NCBI GenBank assembly: GCA_000818945.1
Contig: KN805411.1
Coordinates: 185,515-249,514, forward strand
DNA length: 64,000 bases
Direction: 5' to 3'
DNA from: Schizochytrium sp. CCTCC M209059
Taxonomy: Eukaryota > Sar > Bigyra > Thraustochytrida > Thraustochytriidae
Below the pieces are notes generated by a model. The model made no database searches, was not told the DNA's origin, and worked only from the letters and a program-made list of their open reading frames with translations. Below, piece by piece: positions 41,062-50,910 of this stretch (positions are counted from its first letter, which is position 1; each line of letters starts with the position of its first letter). The position numbers were made by a program, and so were the translations under genes.

Positions 41062-43233
41062 ATGGAGGACCTCTCGTGGTCTGACGTGCTCCTCCCGGCT
41101 CCACAGCACGGCAGCGTGCCAGAAGGTTTTCAGCCTCTCCAAGTTGAATCCGTCGAAAGCTTCCTTTGTGGTCGACACGCAAACATCGTCACTGCAGCTC
41201 TTGGCGGTCGTGTCCAAACCGTCCGGGAGGTCTCCGACGGCAATTTGAATCATGTATTCGAGGTCGAAGGCGCCGAACCGTATCAACGCATCTGCATCAA
41301 GCAAGCGCTTCCGTACATGCGCATGAATCAAGACTTCAGGATGGCTTGTCAGCGTATATACTTTGAACATGCATCACTGCAGGTTTTTGCGCGTATTGCA
41401 GCCAGCCATCCGAGCGCCCGTCCTGTTGTTCCTCGCGTGCTGGCCTTTGATGAACAGTATGCTTGTATTCTCATGGAATATCTGCCCGCTCCTTTCGAAG
41501 TGCTCCGGCCTGCGCTTGCGCGCGGTGCTAAGCCAAGAGGCCTTGGAGCACTAGCTGGAGAAGCTCTCGCGAGCTTACTTTTTGCAACTTCTGTCTGGGG
41601 TTCCGATGCATCCGAGCGACGGCGTCTCATCGAGTACTTTGCGGGCAACGACGATCTTTGCGTGGCGACGGAAGAAGCCTTTTTTACGTCCCCTTTTGTC
41701 GAGAACCCAACCTTTCCGAGCCGCTGGACAAGCCCTGCTCTCGATGATCAGGTACGCACTATTCGTCACGACGCGGATCTTCTCCTCGCGGTCGCCGATC
41801 TCAAAGCGCGTTTCACCTCGCATGCCGAATGTCTTCTTCATGGAGACCTTCACACGGGATCCATCTTTGTGAGCCTTGATCATCTTGGCGGAATAAATGC
41901 TGCTCCAGATCGTCTCCGCTTCTTTGACTCCGAATTCGCCCTCATGGGCCCAATGGCCTTTGATGTGGGTACATTCATGGGTAATCTCATTATTTCTGCG
42001 TGCGCACATAAATCTGGATTTGCGCTGGCAGAGCTTCGCGAGTTCTGGCTGGCTTTTGCCATGGCTTTCCAGGAACAGTGGACAGCGGAGCGACGTAATG
42101 TGCTCCAGATCTCGCGTCTCGCTGGCAGCAAGGAAAAGGGCCGTATCAGCATGTACTTACCGGATGAAAATGTCCCGCCTCAGTTCGCCCTGCGGTCCTT
42201 GCTCCGCGACGTTTGCATCGATGCAATGGGCTTTGCCGCAGTCGAATTAATCCGACGAACAATTGGCGTCGCACATGTTGAGGACTTCGAACGAATGCAA
42301 GACGACTCCACGCGCGCGCAGGCAGAATCTGCGGCGCTGCGCATTGCCCAGGTCATCTTGCGGGACCGGAGACGTTCTCTGCCAAAGCTCACATCCATTG
42401 AAGCCCTTCTCGAATGTTGCCATGCTGAAATAGGCTTGCAAGGGCAAAGCGAAGGCCCCGCTAACCTTGGCGTCAGTGGATACCGCGCAGAACCGCGTAG
42501 CGCAACTGTTTTTCTTGTCGCTCGCTTCCCGCGACTCGGAACCTGCAAGACGCGTCTCGCAGCAACGATCGGCCAAGAGACCGCTCTCGACTTTGCGCGC
42601 GCCTGCATAGGTGACCTTGTCACGGAGCTTGGCTCGGCCCGTCTTGAGGAAGCGCTGCACGCTAGCGTCAGACGCGTCATTCTCTTTAGTCCCGCGGAAG
42701 ATCGGGACGAGTATCGTGCATGGTTGGACGCCCATTGGCCCACGGAGAGCACGAAATGGGACCTTGAAAGCATGCCTGCCACGGCTGATCCGGATGTACG
42801 TCTCGGAAAGCTTGGTAGCGCTCTCGGCGCTGCTCTCGAAAGCGCCGATACAGACGCTGTCGCTTTTGTGGGCATGGACACACCGCATCTGGGCGTTGAT
42901 CAACTTTGCGAAGCACTTGCGGTCCCATTACGCGATCAGCATCAAGCCTTTTTGGCTCCTGCTCTTGATGGAGGCTACGCGCTTTTGGCGGTTCCCGGTG
43001 CGCTGGGTAAGCCTGCTTTCTTTGACGTGGCATGGTCCACGGGTGCTGCATTTGCCACACAGCTTGCAGCCGTCATGCGCTGTGATGTTCAGGTTCAAGT
43101 TGGCCGTCGCGTCTTCAGGGATGTTGACGAAGAAGATGACTACAAAATACTCTGCAGCGAACTTCTTGCCTCGCGTCAAGGATTTCCGCCTTGCCGAAAC
43201 ATACGTCATCACTTCTTTTCTGGCACCAGCTGA
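41062..43233 (+). CDS. Fusion: methylthioribose kinase domain plus DUF2064/TIGR04282-type transferase domain
   Basis: A 723-residue two-domain protein. Residues about 20-440 are 5-methylthioribose kinase (MtnK): EVSDGNLNHVFEVEG loop, ICIKQALPYMRMN, catalytic LLHGDLHTGSIF (about 257-268) and metal-site DSEFALMGPMAFDVGTFMGN (about 288). This enzyme makes methylthioribose-1-phosphate in methionine salvage. Residues about 475-700 are a GT-A-fold DUF2064 domain: VARFPRLGTCKTRLA, GMDTPHL (about 603), APALDGGYALLAVPG (about 634) and DVDEEDDYKIL. This second family is annotated in bacterial arsenosugar loci as a glycosyltransferase. Start codon context is GTCGCCATGG. No frameshift or internal stop, so the fusion is real in this sequence. 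Joint function in arsenosugar or another methylthioribose-like pathway is inference. Confidence 0.85.
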   Translation: MEDLSWSDVLLPAPQHGSVPEGFQPLQVESVESFLCGRHANIVTAALGGRVQTVREVSDGNLNHVFEVEGAEPYQRICIKQALPYMRMNQDFRMACQRIYFEHASLQVFARIAASHPSARPVVPRVLAFDEQYACILMEYLPAPFEVLRPALARGAKPRGLGALAGEALASLLFATSVWGSDASERRRLIEYFAGNDDLCVATEEAFFTSPFVENPTFPSRWTSPALDDQVRTIRHDADLLLAVADLKARFTSHAECLLHGDLHTGSIFVSLDHLGGINAAPDRLRFFDSEFALMGPMAFDVGTFMGNLIISACAHKSGFALAELREFWLAFAMAFQEQWTAERRNVLQISRLAGSKEKGRISMYLPDENVPPQFALRSLLRDVCIDAMGFAAVELIRRTIGVAHVEDFERMQDDSTRAQAESAALRIAQVILRDRRRSLPKLTSIEALLECCHAEIGLQGQSEGPANLGVSGYRAEPRSATVFLVARFPRLGTCKTRLAATIGQETALDFARACIGDLVTELGSARLEEALHASVRRVILFSPAEDRDEYRAWLDAHWPTESTKWDLESMPATADPDVRLGKLGSALGAALESADTDAVAFVGMDTPHLGVDQLCEALAVPLRDQHQAFLAPALDGGYALLAVPGALGKPAFFDVAWSTGAAFATQLAAVMRCDVQVQVGRRVFRDVDEEDDYKILCSELLASRQGFPPCRNIRHHFFSGTS

Positions 43234-43905
43234 TAATTTTTAAACCTCTCAGGCTGCACTGGTGCCTGTTCTACTATCTCGAGTGACACTTGCTCACATA
43301 TTGCGTCATCAAAAGCTTGGACGTGACAGTGCCTTTCCCGTCCATGTGTGACTCACTAGCTAGCCTTGCGCAGGCCCAAGGCCTCCTTCCTCACAGTCAA
43401 ACCGTGCAGTAGTATTATGGTACGTATACTTGCATGCGATGCCACGAGAAGAAAATAGATCCGGTGCGCACTAAAAAGCGGTCTAATTTTTTTTGGACCA
43501 TGATCATTCATTCAAGTTGACTCCTTCGAGTCAATAGCCACAACTTCACTGCCAGCATGACTTGGTGAAAAAGAGCTTTTTCCATCGAAGATCAATCAAA
43601 CAAGCTTCAAGTTGCCAAAGAAAATATAAGGCGCAGTGAGCGAGCGTTGAGGTCTTGTGCAGTAGCAGTAGTAGTAGTCATAGCAGCAGAGCAGCCTTGA
43701 CGGCAATCGAAATCTCTTGCAAGCTTAGGAACCCCGGCTTGCCAAGAGGGAGCTGCAGCGACAAGGCAAAAGTGTTAAAGTCCTCGAGCTCTGAAGGGAG
43801 CGAGCGACGCGGACTGTGCAGTCCGTGACGTACAGAAGACAAAGTAAAAGGAGATTATAAGTCTCAGCACAGCCAAGGCGCCGTACGAGATCATCACCAA
43901 ACATC
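43234..43905. other. Spacer, no gene seen
   Basis: 672 bp between two same-strand genes. It is AT-richer than its neighbours. TATAA-like strings lie near 43624 (AATATAAGG) and 43855 (ATTATAAGT), the second about 50 bp before the next ATG. An AGTAGTAGTAGT-type run sits at 43663-43678. No further ORF with family resemblance. Confidence 0.4.
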
Positions 43906-46302
43906 ATGCAACGTCGAAAAACGCACGAGTTCCAGGTGCTAGAGAAATGGCTGCAAGAAATGCTCACCGACGACGTCTTTGCACCGCAGGCGAGGTCCGA
44001 AGCCGCACGAAAACGACGCGAAGACCTCGAACAACGCGCCAAACTGGCACAAGCATGCATGTGCCCCCTTCTCGATCAAGCCAGCGCCTTATCGCCGAAA
44101 CTTGGCTCCCTCTTAGAGAGGGTCTTCGAGCGACACACCAAAGTCGTAGACGACAGTCTCCGCGCTTATAGAGCGCAGCTGCGGAATACTGAAGAGCTCG
44201 CTGAACGCATGCAAAAGCTTGTCACTTTTGCGGAGCGCCAGCTTCGAAGGGCAAAATTCAGGGCCGAACTCGCGACCGAGCGCGCAGCAACCTCCAAAGA
44301 AGAATGCGACGACACCATGGTCTCCATGCGTGTGTTGCGAGAAGAACATGCACAATTGCGGCAACAAGCAACCGACTACGCTAACGTAATTCAACGTATC
44401 AGCGATAACAGTGCTCAAGAGTTGGAGTGGAGCATTGCTGCCAGCTCAGACGCTGCTCTCGATGATGCCCTGTCGAACCTTGAGCAGGAGCAGCGTCGCA
44501 AAATGAAAAGTTTGCGCGACCTCGACAAGCTCGTCGCCAAACTTGGCATGGACCACTTGCAGGCCGTTTCCAACAACAATTTTCGCCTGCAAATGCCTTC
44601 CGCCGAAGTGGCATGTGCAACGGACGCGACAGCTCCCCCGAGCGCCTTGGAGGCACTCGCAGAAGCACGCGGGCGTGTTTCACACGGAGGACCGGACCTT
44701 GACCCCCCTGTTGCCATCCCCAAGCGCTGGAGAATCGGCTGGAACATTCCCTTTGCGCTTCGCCAGCAAATGTCCACCTTTCAGGTCAACAAGCGAGTTC
44801 TGCAAATTGGACTTGCTCGCAAACACATTTATAGCATCTATGCAAGCCGTAACAACCCTATCAAAACCAGTGGCGGAAAAGATGGCGCTCTAAATCAGAG
44901 CAAGTATTCTTCAACACGATCTGCGCAAGGGTCACACGTCGCCGCGTCCACATCAGTGTCTCTTCCCATCTGCACGCATCAGTTCTTCTCTAATCTTTAC
45001 GGCCTCGACAAGCTCACGGACTGGCACGTGACTGAATTACTCAATAGCGTGCAGCAGCACTCCCTTGATCCTCGTGTTGCTGTCTTTGGCTATCTCATTC
45101 GAATAATCCGCGAAGACGCCTTTTGCAAAACACGATCTGGACCTTCATTATTGCCCGTCGGTACCTCGTCTTCGTCGGAAGCACGAGGCGCTGTATCGCG
45201 CATGCTCACCAAGAAGACTCGCTCGTGGACAAGAAAGGCTCTAACGAGTGAGGAAATGGAGCAAATCTCCTTTGATAGGGACGACCCAGCTGCGGTGGCC
45301 TTTCTCTTTGACCTTCTTGACAAGGTTGCAGAGATAGGCGAGATTGGCACGAGCGCCCTGCAGCCCTCTGAAGACGAACGCCCCGTTTTGCCGAGGACAC
45401 TTGCTCTCCAGATTGCCAGTGCGCACATGCAGCAATGGAAGGTCGTCAACGCTGCTGAGATTTTGCGCGCTATTGGCAACATCATTCCGGTCAATCCTAA
45501 TAGCGGAAATTTTGGAGGCGCGTTGGGGACGCCAGCTGCAAAGTCGAGAGCCAAAGGTGCGCGAACGACTGTGAAGCAGGTCTCCCTTGCATCAGAAAAA
45601 GGTTTCGCTGCAAAGGACCTCTCCACAAATTTGTCGCCCGTTGAAGCGTCGACGCAGCTCGATAATCATTCAGACAACACGAACGACACCGTCTCGGAGA
45701 CATCGACAATCAGCCGAGGCGATGGAGATAGCATTGCCTATGTTGACCTTGACGAGGTCCTTTTGATCATTTTACAAGGGTGGGTTGCACACGAACGGAG
45801 TTGGCAGGCCCGTCTGCGCGATGTCTTTCTCTCTTACTGCACAGTGAATAAGTTTAGCTATGGGGGCGTTCAAACATGCACAGAGCTTTCCAAGGCTGAC
45901 GTGGCAGCGCGGAAAGCGGTTCTTGAAGCAGACGATAACAAGAATCAGGGCTACTTTACGGTCATGGACGTGGCAGGCTTTCGTGAAGCTATCCGTGCCC
46001 TTGGCTCGACGGCAAACAAGCGTCAAGCTGCGACTCTCTTCACCACGGCCCGGAATGGACTTGCGACGAGGCGGAAAATCCGCAGCGATGCCGTGTGGAT
46101 TAAAGCGGCAAGCACACGACCGGAGGACAAGGGACGTTCCTATTACATCAATCAACTCAGCAACGAGCGAGTGTGGGACGAACGGCCACTCTTTGACACA
46201 GAGATCGATGAGATCATGTCTGCAAATGCAGACTTCGAGATCGACCTGGATACATTTGTGCGCATCTCCATTCAGAATCGGTGGGATACGGCGGCAAGGT
46301 GA
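43906..46302 (+). CDS. Coiled-coil protein with EF-hand-like and WW-like segments, unknown function
   Basis: A 798-residue cytosolic-looking protein that I cannot assign. Residues 1-75 are charged helix (FQVLEKWLQEML), followed by helical segments with coiled-coil character to about 220. The middle (about 250-560) is globular-looking with no known motif. A Ser/Thr-rich linker (about 545-610) follows. Near 676 an EF-hand-like loop (DNKNQGYFTVMD) lacks acidic residues at loop positions 3 and 5, so calcium binding is doubtful. At about 740-758, GRSYYINQLSNERVWDERP resembles the second half of a WW domain. The N-terminal part is vaguely like TSNAXIP1-type flagellar proteins, which would suit a zoosporic protist; this is a weak guess. 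Confidence 0.6.
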   Translation: MQRRKTHEFQVLEKWLQEMLTDDVFAPQARSEAARKRREDLEQRAKLAQACMCPLLDQASALSPKLGSLLERVFERHTKVVDDSLRAYRAQLRNTEELAERMQKLVTFAERQLRRAKFRAELATERAATSKEECDDTMVSMRVLREEHAQLRQQATDYANVIQRISDNSAQELEWSIAASSDAALDDALSNLEQEQRRKMKSLRDLDKLVAKLGMDHLQAVSNNNFRLQMPSAEVACATDATAPPSALEALAEARGRVSHGGPDLDPPVAIPKRWRIGWNIPFALRQQMSTFQVNKRVLQIGLARKHIYSIYASRNNPIKTSGGKDGALNQSKYSSTRSAQGSHVAASTSVSLPICTHQFFSNLYGLDKLTDWHVTELLNSVQQHSLDPRVAVFGYLIRIIREDAFCKTRSGPSLLPVGTSSSSEARGAVSRMLTKKTRSWTRKALTSEEMEQISFDRDDPAAVAFLFDLLDKVAEIGEIGTSALQPSEDERPVLPRTLALQIASAHMQQWKVVNAAEILRAIGNIIPVNPNSGNFGGALGTPAAKSRAKGARTTVKQVSLASEKGFAAKDLSTNLSPVEASTQLDNHSDNTNDTVSETSTISRGDGDSIAYVDLDEVLLIILQGWVAHERSWQARLRDVFLSYCTVNKFSYGGVQTCTELSKADVAARKAVLEADDNKNQGYFTVMDVAGFREAIRALGSTANKRQAATLFTTARNGLATRRKIRSDAVWIKAASTRPEDKGRSYYINQLSNERVWDERPLFDTEIDEIMSANADFEIDLDTFVRISIQNRWDTAAR

Positions 46303-46933
46303 CAAATTGCAGCAGGGTTTCTAATTCAGTGAAAAGGGTTGACGCGGAACTTGAAAGAGGAAGAGATAATCAATAAAAAAGAGGGGAGAAAATTGTTTTT
46401 GCCTCGCAAAAATGGTAATTCTTTTTTTACACACATGCACACATTTGAAGAACACTAAGAAGAGAGATTTCGTATGCTCTTGGATGCCAGGCGACCATCC
46501 ATCGAAGTCTGACTTGACTGCATTTTCTCCGTTCTTCATAGAATTCGCTTTTCAACGAACTCTTTCACCACGGAAACGTGATGCGCCGCGGGAACATATA
46601 TGCCATTTGCTGGTATGGCACACATATAGTGTTATTCTTGATCCGGAAAACGTCACAGCATTCCCTCTGTCTCCCCCTGTCTCTCTTCCTTTTACGACAC
46701 GCACCGTGCTTGGCGCATTGGCCACATTACGCGTTGAGCTTTGCCAACTATGATTCCGAGCAAGAAATCTCTTTGCAGGCAGGACAGAGGCACGGCGCGC
46801 GAAGCGTGAACTGCACGCATATAGTCCATCATGTCATAATCAATCATTGAAGGGGCCGGTGCATACGCTGCAGCTTTTGCACATTACTGTATCCTCAAAC
46901 TCTCCCTCCCCCTCTCCTTCCCGAAAATAACAT
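46303..46933. other. Convergent spacer, no gene seen
   Basis: 631 bp between genes that end towards each other. It includes a likely poly(A) signal (annotated separately). The rest is mixed composition with T-rich and CT-rich stretches (46665-46700 and 46895-46920). No coding or RNA gene recognised. Confidence 0.5.
46372..46377 (+). terminator. Putative polyadenylation signal AATAAA
   Basis: AATAAA lies 70 nt after the stop codon of the coiled-coil gene, in a purine-rich 3' region. The hexamer is the canonical eukaryotic signal, but it is not seen after most genes here, so use in this organism is uncertain. Confidence 0.35.
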
Positions 46934-49615
46934 TCAGCCAGCGAGACGCGAGATGAGAGCCTTGGCGGTAGCAAGCGCAAGCTGATAGTCCTGCGCGTTG
47001 CCATCGAAAGCGTCGAGGAGTATATCCTCATTCTTGACTTCATCATCCGCGCCATCGAGCTCCGCGGGAAGGGCAAACCCCCATAGGTCGTCGTTGTCCT
47101 CAACGTCAGGCTCGCTCGAAGTGGCAGACCATGTAAGACACTCTCGAAGAAAGGGCTTGACTGATGCATCCGTCCACACCTGTGGGGCATGCTGCGCGCA
47201 AAGGCAAAGAAAGGCGCCGAGAACGATACCAACGGGAGAATCTGCACGACCAGCCGAGGCAATCACGAACGCTACGAGGTCAGCAGGACTCTGCAAGGTC
47301 TGCAGCTGCGACAACCAGGCCACATCTCCAACAGCAATACTTCCAAGGGCTACCTCGAGAAGGACTTCCTTGGAACACGGAAAACGCACAACATCCTTGC
47401 CAAGATTGGCCAGCAAGCCCGGCATGGAAGACATGCGCGCCGCCCGCAGACAGCAGACGACCGCAGCCGAGAAGGCGGGCAAATCGTCGGCGCCTTGCTC
47501 ACGTAGCCACACGAGACGACTCGCGACCTCAGCCGGCCGCACGCGCGCCACAACGCGCAGACACTCGGCCATGCATAGGAATCGATCTTCTGTAGCGTTT
47601 CGCATCGTATTCGAGCCCATCGCCGAAGCCGACGGAGGGAGAGGTGGCGGAGGCGCGGCGTGTAGCAAATCAAAAAGGGATAGCGCCTGCGCATGCAGAC
47701 GACAGTCGACGTCAGCGCGGCAAATCTGGCCCGCGAGCGACGGGCTTGCCTCCGAGACCTGCTGTAGAAGATCCGTAACACGGCGCGAAACGTGCAAGAG
47801 GATGCGACCGCAGGTCTGACTAAGCATGGGGTCATTGCGGATGCCCAGGGACCACAGCCGGATGATGTAGCGAACAAGGTCTTGGCAAGGTGCGCCAACA
47901 GGTACGCCGTTGGCAGTGTCGAGGGCGACCTCGATCGCCTGGATGGCAATATGTGCCGTGTCTGGGGAACTTGACGAAAGAATGCCAACGAGACCAACAA
48001 AGGCCTGCACGCCGCCGCGGCCGTCCATGAGGGCCCGCTCTCGTCGCAAAATCTGGCTAAAGGCCTGCGCCGCGTGTAAGCCGACGCCCGGAAGAAGCCC
48101 CCCACTCGTGATGGCTGCTTCGGCCATACTTCGAAGAACGAGAGCGCGCTCGGCCGGCGTCGAGGCAGCATCGGGCCGACGCATACGCAACCAGATGCAC
48201 CAGAGAAGGCGAGCGTGTAGAAGAGGATCCAAATGCATTTGTGCGGCGAGGGCCTCACACCAGAGATCGAGCGAGCGCATCAACTCTGCCGCACAAAGAC
48301 TGTGAGCACCGTCATATGACTCCTCAAGAGTTGGCAACAGACAACCCGTGCACCAGAGCAGCGCCTCGACATCAAGCTCGCTGGCATGCTCCATGCGGAT
48401 TGACGTGAGCTTGGCAGTAACTGGTTTGGGGGCGAATTCGTACAGGGACTCGAGGAGGCCGACGGCCGCATGTCGTGGCTCGTTGAGCGCTGTCTCGTCT
48501 TCGTGCACAGCTACGAATTCATTGGGATCCTCGGTGAAGAGCACGCGAATGTCAGTGCGCAAGCGGCTCGCACGCAGTCCGAGTTCCACAAGTGGGCCCA
48601 CATCGACATCCTGCCGGGTTTCGTCAATGAGCTCCTCCACCACATCACGCAAAATTTCGCACGCTACTGCAGCGGCGGCGACCGGGCCACGTGGCTCGCC
48701 ATCGTCCGAGTCATAATTTACCGTCTCGTCCTTTTGTTCGTTCAAACCTCCGCTGGAGACTGCGCTAAGTGTATTGGTGGCGAGAGAGCTCGCGTCTTCG
48801 CGAAGCGAAGCATTTTGACGAATGCTCCGACGCTGCTTCCATACCGAGTGCACAAGGCGAAGCGCGTTGCAACGCGCAAAGAGCTGGACGTCCGGATGCG
48901 ACGCGCAGCGTACCATGGTAGAGAGCCACCAAGCGGGCAGCTCCGTGTTTGAGTGCATAAGGGCCGTGTTCGCCAGTAGTGTCATTGTTCGAGCGATGGC
49001 AGAGATGGTGAGTGATGCCGCGGCTGCGGCTGCGGCATCATCGCAGCTGCTACTTGCAAGCGCGGTCTTAAAGAGCGGGGAGAGGCGCTGCGGGAGCGCG
49101 AGCTTTTTGCCGTCCACCGATTTCGACTGGATGGCGATGAGTTTGGCGCATTTCAGACAGCCCTTTCGTGTCTCGGCGGACGCTTCTGGCGAAGAGCCGA
49201 GAGCAACCAGGCCGTCGACCTTGGCGGCGATCTCGGGCTCCGTCCCGCTCAGCGCCAGGTGCGAGACGAGCGCCGCGTTCGCCGCCCGAGCGCGGGCGTC
49301 GCGGCACCCGAGCGCGCCCCCGTTGACGAGCCTTGCCAGCACCTGGTCTGCGTCTCCCGGGCGCACGGCGCGCCGTAGGGTCACGGCTGCGAGGAGAGCC
49401 TCGGGTCCTGCCTGCGCGGCGCGCGCGCGCTCCAGCACGAGCGCCAGCAGCGCCGCGAGCGCGCTCGTTTCGTCGTGCCTGGGTTCCGCGAGCGCCTGGG
49501 CCAGCGCCGCCTCCGCGCTCCGCCGCACCCCCGCATCCGCGGCCAGCGCCCCGCGCAGCGTGCGCAGGGCGCGCTCCGTGCTCCACGCGCCCGCGCCCGC
49601 GCCCGCGCCCTGCAT
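46934..49615 (-). CDS. Importin-beta family karyopherin, importin-9-like
   Basis: An 893-residue all-helical HEAT-type protein. The N-terminus (ALRTLRGALAADAGVRRSAE, then a Leu/Ala-rich helix) follows the importin-beta N-terminal pattern of counting helices. The block LFTEDPNEFVAVHEDETAL (about residues 355-375) matches the W-x-x-DPNxF(V/I)-acidic motif of importin-7/8/9, best importin-9. An acidic stretch lies near the C-terminus (about 845-875). These carriers bring proteins such as histones, actin or ribosomal proteins into the nucleus under Ran-GTP control. ATG 49615 is preferred; ATG 49855 adds 80 very basic low-complexity residues and lies where the promoter is expected. Assignment to importin-9 rather than another member is moderate. 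Confidence 0.65.
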   Translation of the reverse strand: MQGAGAGAGAWSTERALRTLRGALAADAGVRRSAEAALAQALAEPRHDETSALAALLALVLERARAAQAGPEALLAAVTLRRAVRPGDADQVLARLVNGGALGCRDARARAANAALVSHLALSGTEPEIAAKVDGLVALGSSPEASAETRKGCLKCAKLIAIQSKSVDGKKLALPQRLSPLFKTALASSSCDDAAAAAAASLTISAIARTMTLLANTALMHSNTELPAWWLSTMVRCASHPDVQLFARCNALRLVHSVWKQRRSIRQNASLREDASSLATNTLSAVSSGGLNEQKDETVNYDSDDGEPRGPVAAAAVACEILRDVVEELIDETRQDVDVGPLVELGLRASRLRTDIRVLFTEDPNEFVAVHEDETALNEPRHAAVGLLESLYEFAPKPVTAKLTSIRMEHASELDVEALLWCTGCLLPTLEESYDGAHSLCAAELMRSLDLWCEALAAQMHLDPLLHARLLWCIWLRMRRPDAASTPAERALVLRSMAEAAITSGGLLPGVGLHAAQAFSQILRRERALMDGRGGVQAFVGLVGILSSSSPDTAHIAIQAIEVALDTANGVPVGAPCQDLVRYIIRLWSLGIRNDPMLSQTCGRILLHVSRRVTDLLQQVSEASPSLAGQICRADVDCRLHAQALSLFDLLHAAPPPPLPPSASAMGSNTMRNATEDRFLCMAECLRVVARVRPAEVASRLVWLREQGADDLPAFSAAVVCCLRAARMSSMPGLLANLGKDVVRFPCSKEVLLEVALGSIAVGDVAWLSQLQTLQSPADLVAFVIASAGRADSPVGIVLGAFLCLCAQHAPQVWTDASVKPFLRECLTWSATSSEPDVEDNDDLWGFALPAELDGADDEVKNEDILLDAFDGNAQDYQLALATAKALISRLAG

Positions 49616-50210
49616 CGCGCCCGCGCGGCGACCCGCTCCTCCGCCGCAGCCCCGCTCAAGGCCTCGCCTCGCTCGCCGCGCGATGCCGCTTTGATTGTTC
49701 GCCACTCGCTCGATTCTCCTTCCCTGTCTTTCCCTTCCTTCCTTTCTTTTGGCTTTTCCTTTCTTCTCTTTTTCCTTCCTTCGTTCAAGTTCAAGTTGCT
49801 GTCTGTCAACCAGGGCTGACGCGCTTCTCTTTTCTGGATTGGTCTTCGTTTCCACCCTCGAGGCCCGCCGCTGCGCTGGTGAACATCGACCTCCCTACGG
49901 TGACGCTGGTGCGGGCACGCATTGATTTTAATTTCTTGCCCGAAAGGTCGAAAACCGCGACAGCCAGACGATAGTTCTGTCTCGGAAATTGGCTGGCTCG
50001 CCGCCGCAGCGCTTCGCTAAATCATCATCATCGTCCTCGCCATCATTTCGTTTTTGGATCCTTGCAAGTTCCTTTCTCTGATTCTCAAGCTTGCTGCATA
50101 CGTCTAGCATCAGCATCCAGCTAGCCGAGCAACGAAGCAGCCAGTCAGCCCATCGACAAGGACTTCAATCAGAACGAGGAAGGAGGAGGAAAAAAAAAAT
50201 ATACTAGGCC

Positions 50211-50255
50211 TGCATGCAACTGATCTAGCTGCCCGAGCTAGGCTAGTTGCATGCA
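50211..50255 (+). repeat. Inverted repeat able to form a 45-nt hairpin
   Basis: Outer arms TGCATGCAAC (50211-50220) and GTTGCATGCA (50246-50255) are perfect reverse complements. An inner pair CTAGCT/AGCTAG flanks the loop GCCCG. A TAGGCCT motif touches its left edge (50205-50211). Confidence 0.8.
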
Positions 50256-50757
50256 TTACATCTTTTTCAGAGCTTGGCTCTTGAGCCAACTTTCCCTTGC
50301 GCGTCAAATGCCAGGCCTAAGCGCTTTCCTTGCAGCATCATGATCACAGCTTTGCTCACGATCAATCGATCGAAGAATGCGTTGCGGAGAATAGGATTGC
50401 CTGCTTCACTTACAGCACAGCAGCAGCAGCAGCAACAGCAGAAGAGGCTGGCTACGAAGGCAGCAAAATCATAGAACCTACTGGGCGCGCCTCGCGCCAT
50501 AGAGCCTTCTCTGCCCGCGCGAGGGGCCTGACGCGGCGCGACGCGTGGACCCGCCTGCCTACCGCCGCCACAGGCCGGCGGCCAGGGTCTGCAGGGCGCG
50601 AGGCCTCGCCACGCCACACGCTGCCGAGAGGTGGAATTTTACGCGAGCTTGCTCAATTCACTCGCTCGACTTGGTCGCCTTGCTTACGAGTCGACCCGGT
50701 CTCGAGACGTGACGAAAACATAAGGCGTCCGTCCGCGACCTCGTCCTCGTCCTCTTA

Positions 50758-50812
50758 CTGCTGCTGCTGCTGTGGCTGCTGCTGCTGCTGCTGCTGTGGC
50801 TGCAGCAACAAC
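50758..50812 (+). repeat. CTG/TGG trinucleotide tract in the presumed TOR leader
   Basis: Sixteen CTG units in two blocks broken by GTGG interruptions, ending about 100 bp upstream of the TOR ATG. On the RNA sense strand this would be a CUG tract. Confidence 0.8.
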
Positions 50813-50910
50813 GCACGCGCTCTGCCTGACACGCGACGCTGCGTCACGAGTGCAAGCAGGCAAGGCCAAGGCCACGCCGCTGAGCGGCAGCAACGAGCAC
50901 GAGGGTCACA

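Larger units (their letters stand above)
49616..50910. promoter_or_regulatory. Divergent promoter region between importin-like gene and TOR
   Basis: A 1.3-kb region serving both genes. From the left: CT-rich tract (49715-49800), AT-rich central part with an A run (50190-50200), and a long hairpin-forming inverted repeat (50211-50255). Then come a CAG run (50413-50441), a GC-rich stretch (50480-50620), and a CTG run (50758-50812) about 100 bp before the TOR start codon. No intact extra gene. Confidence 0.5.
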
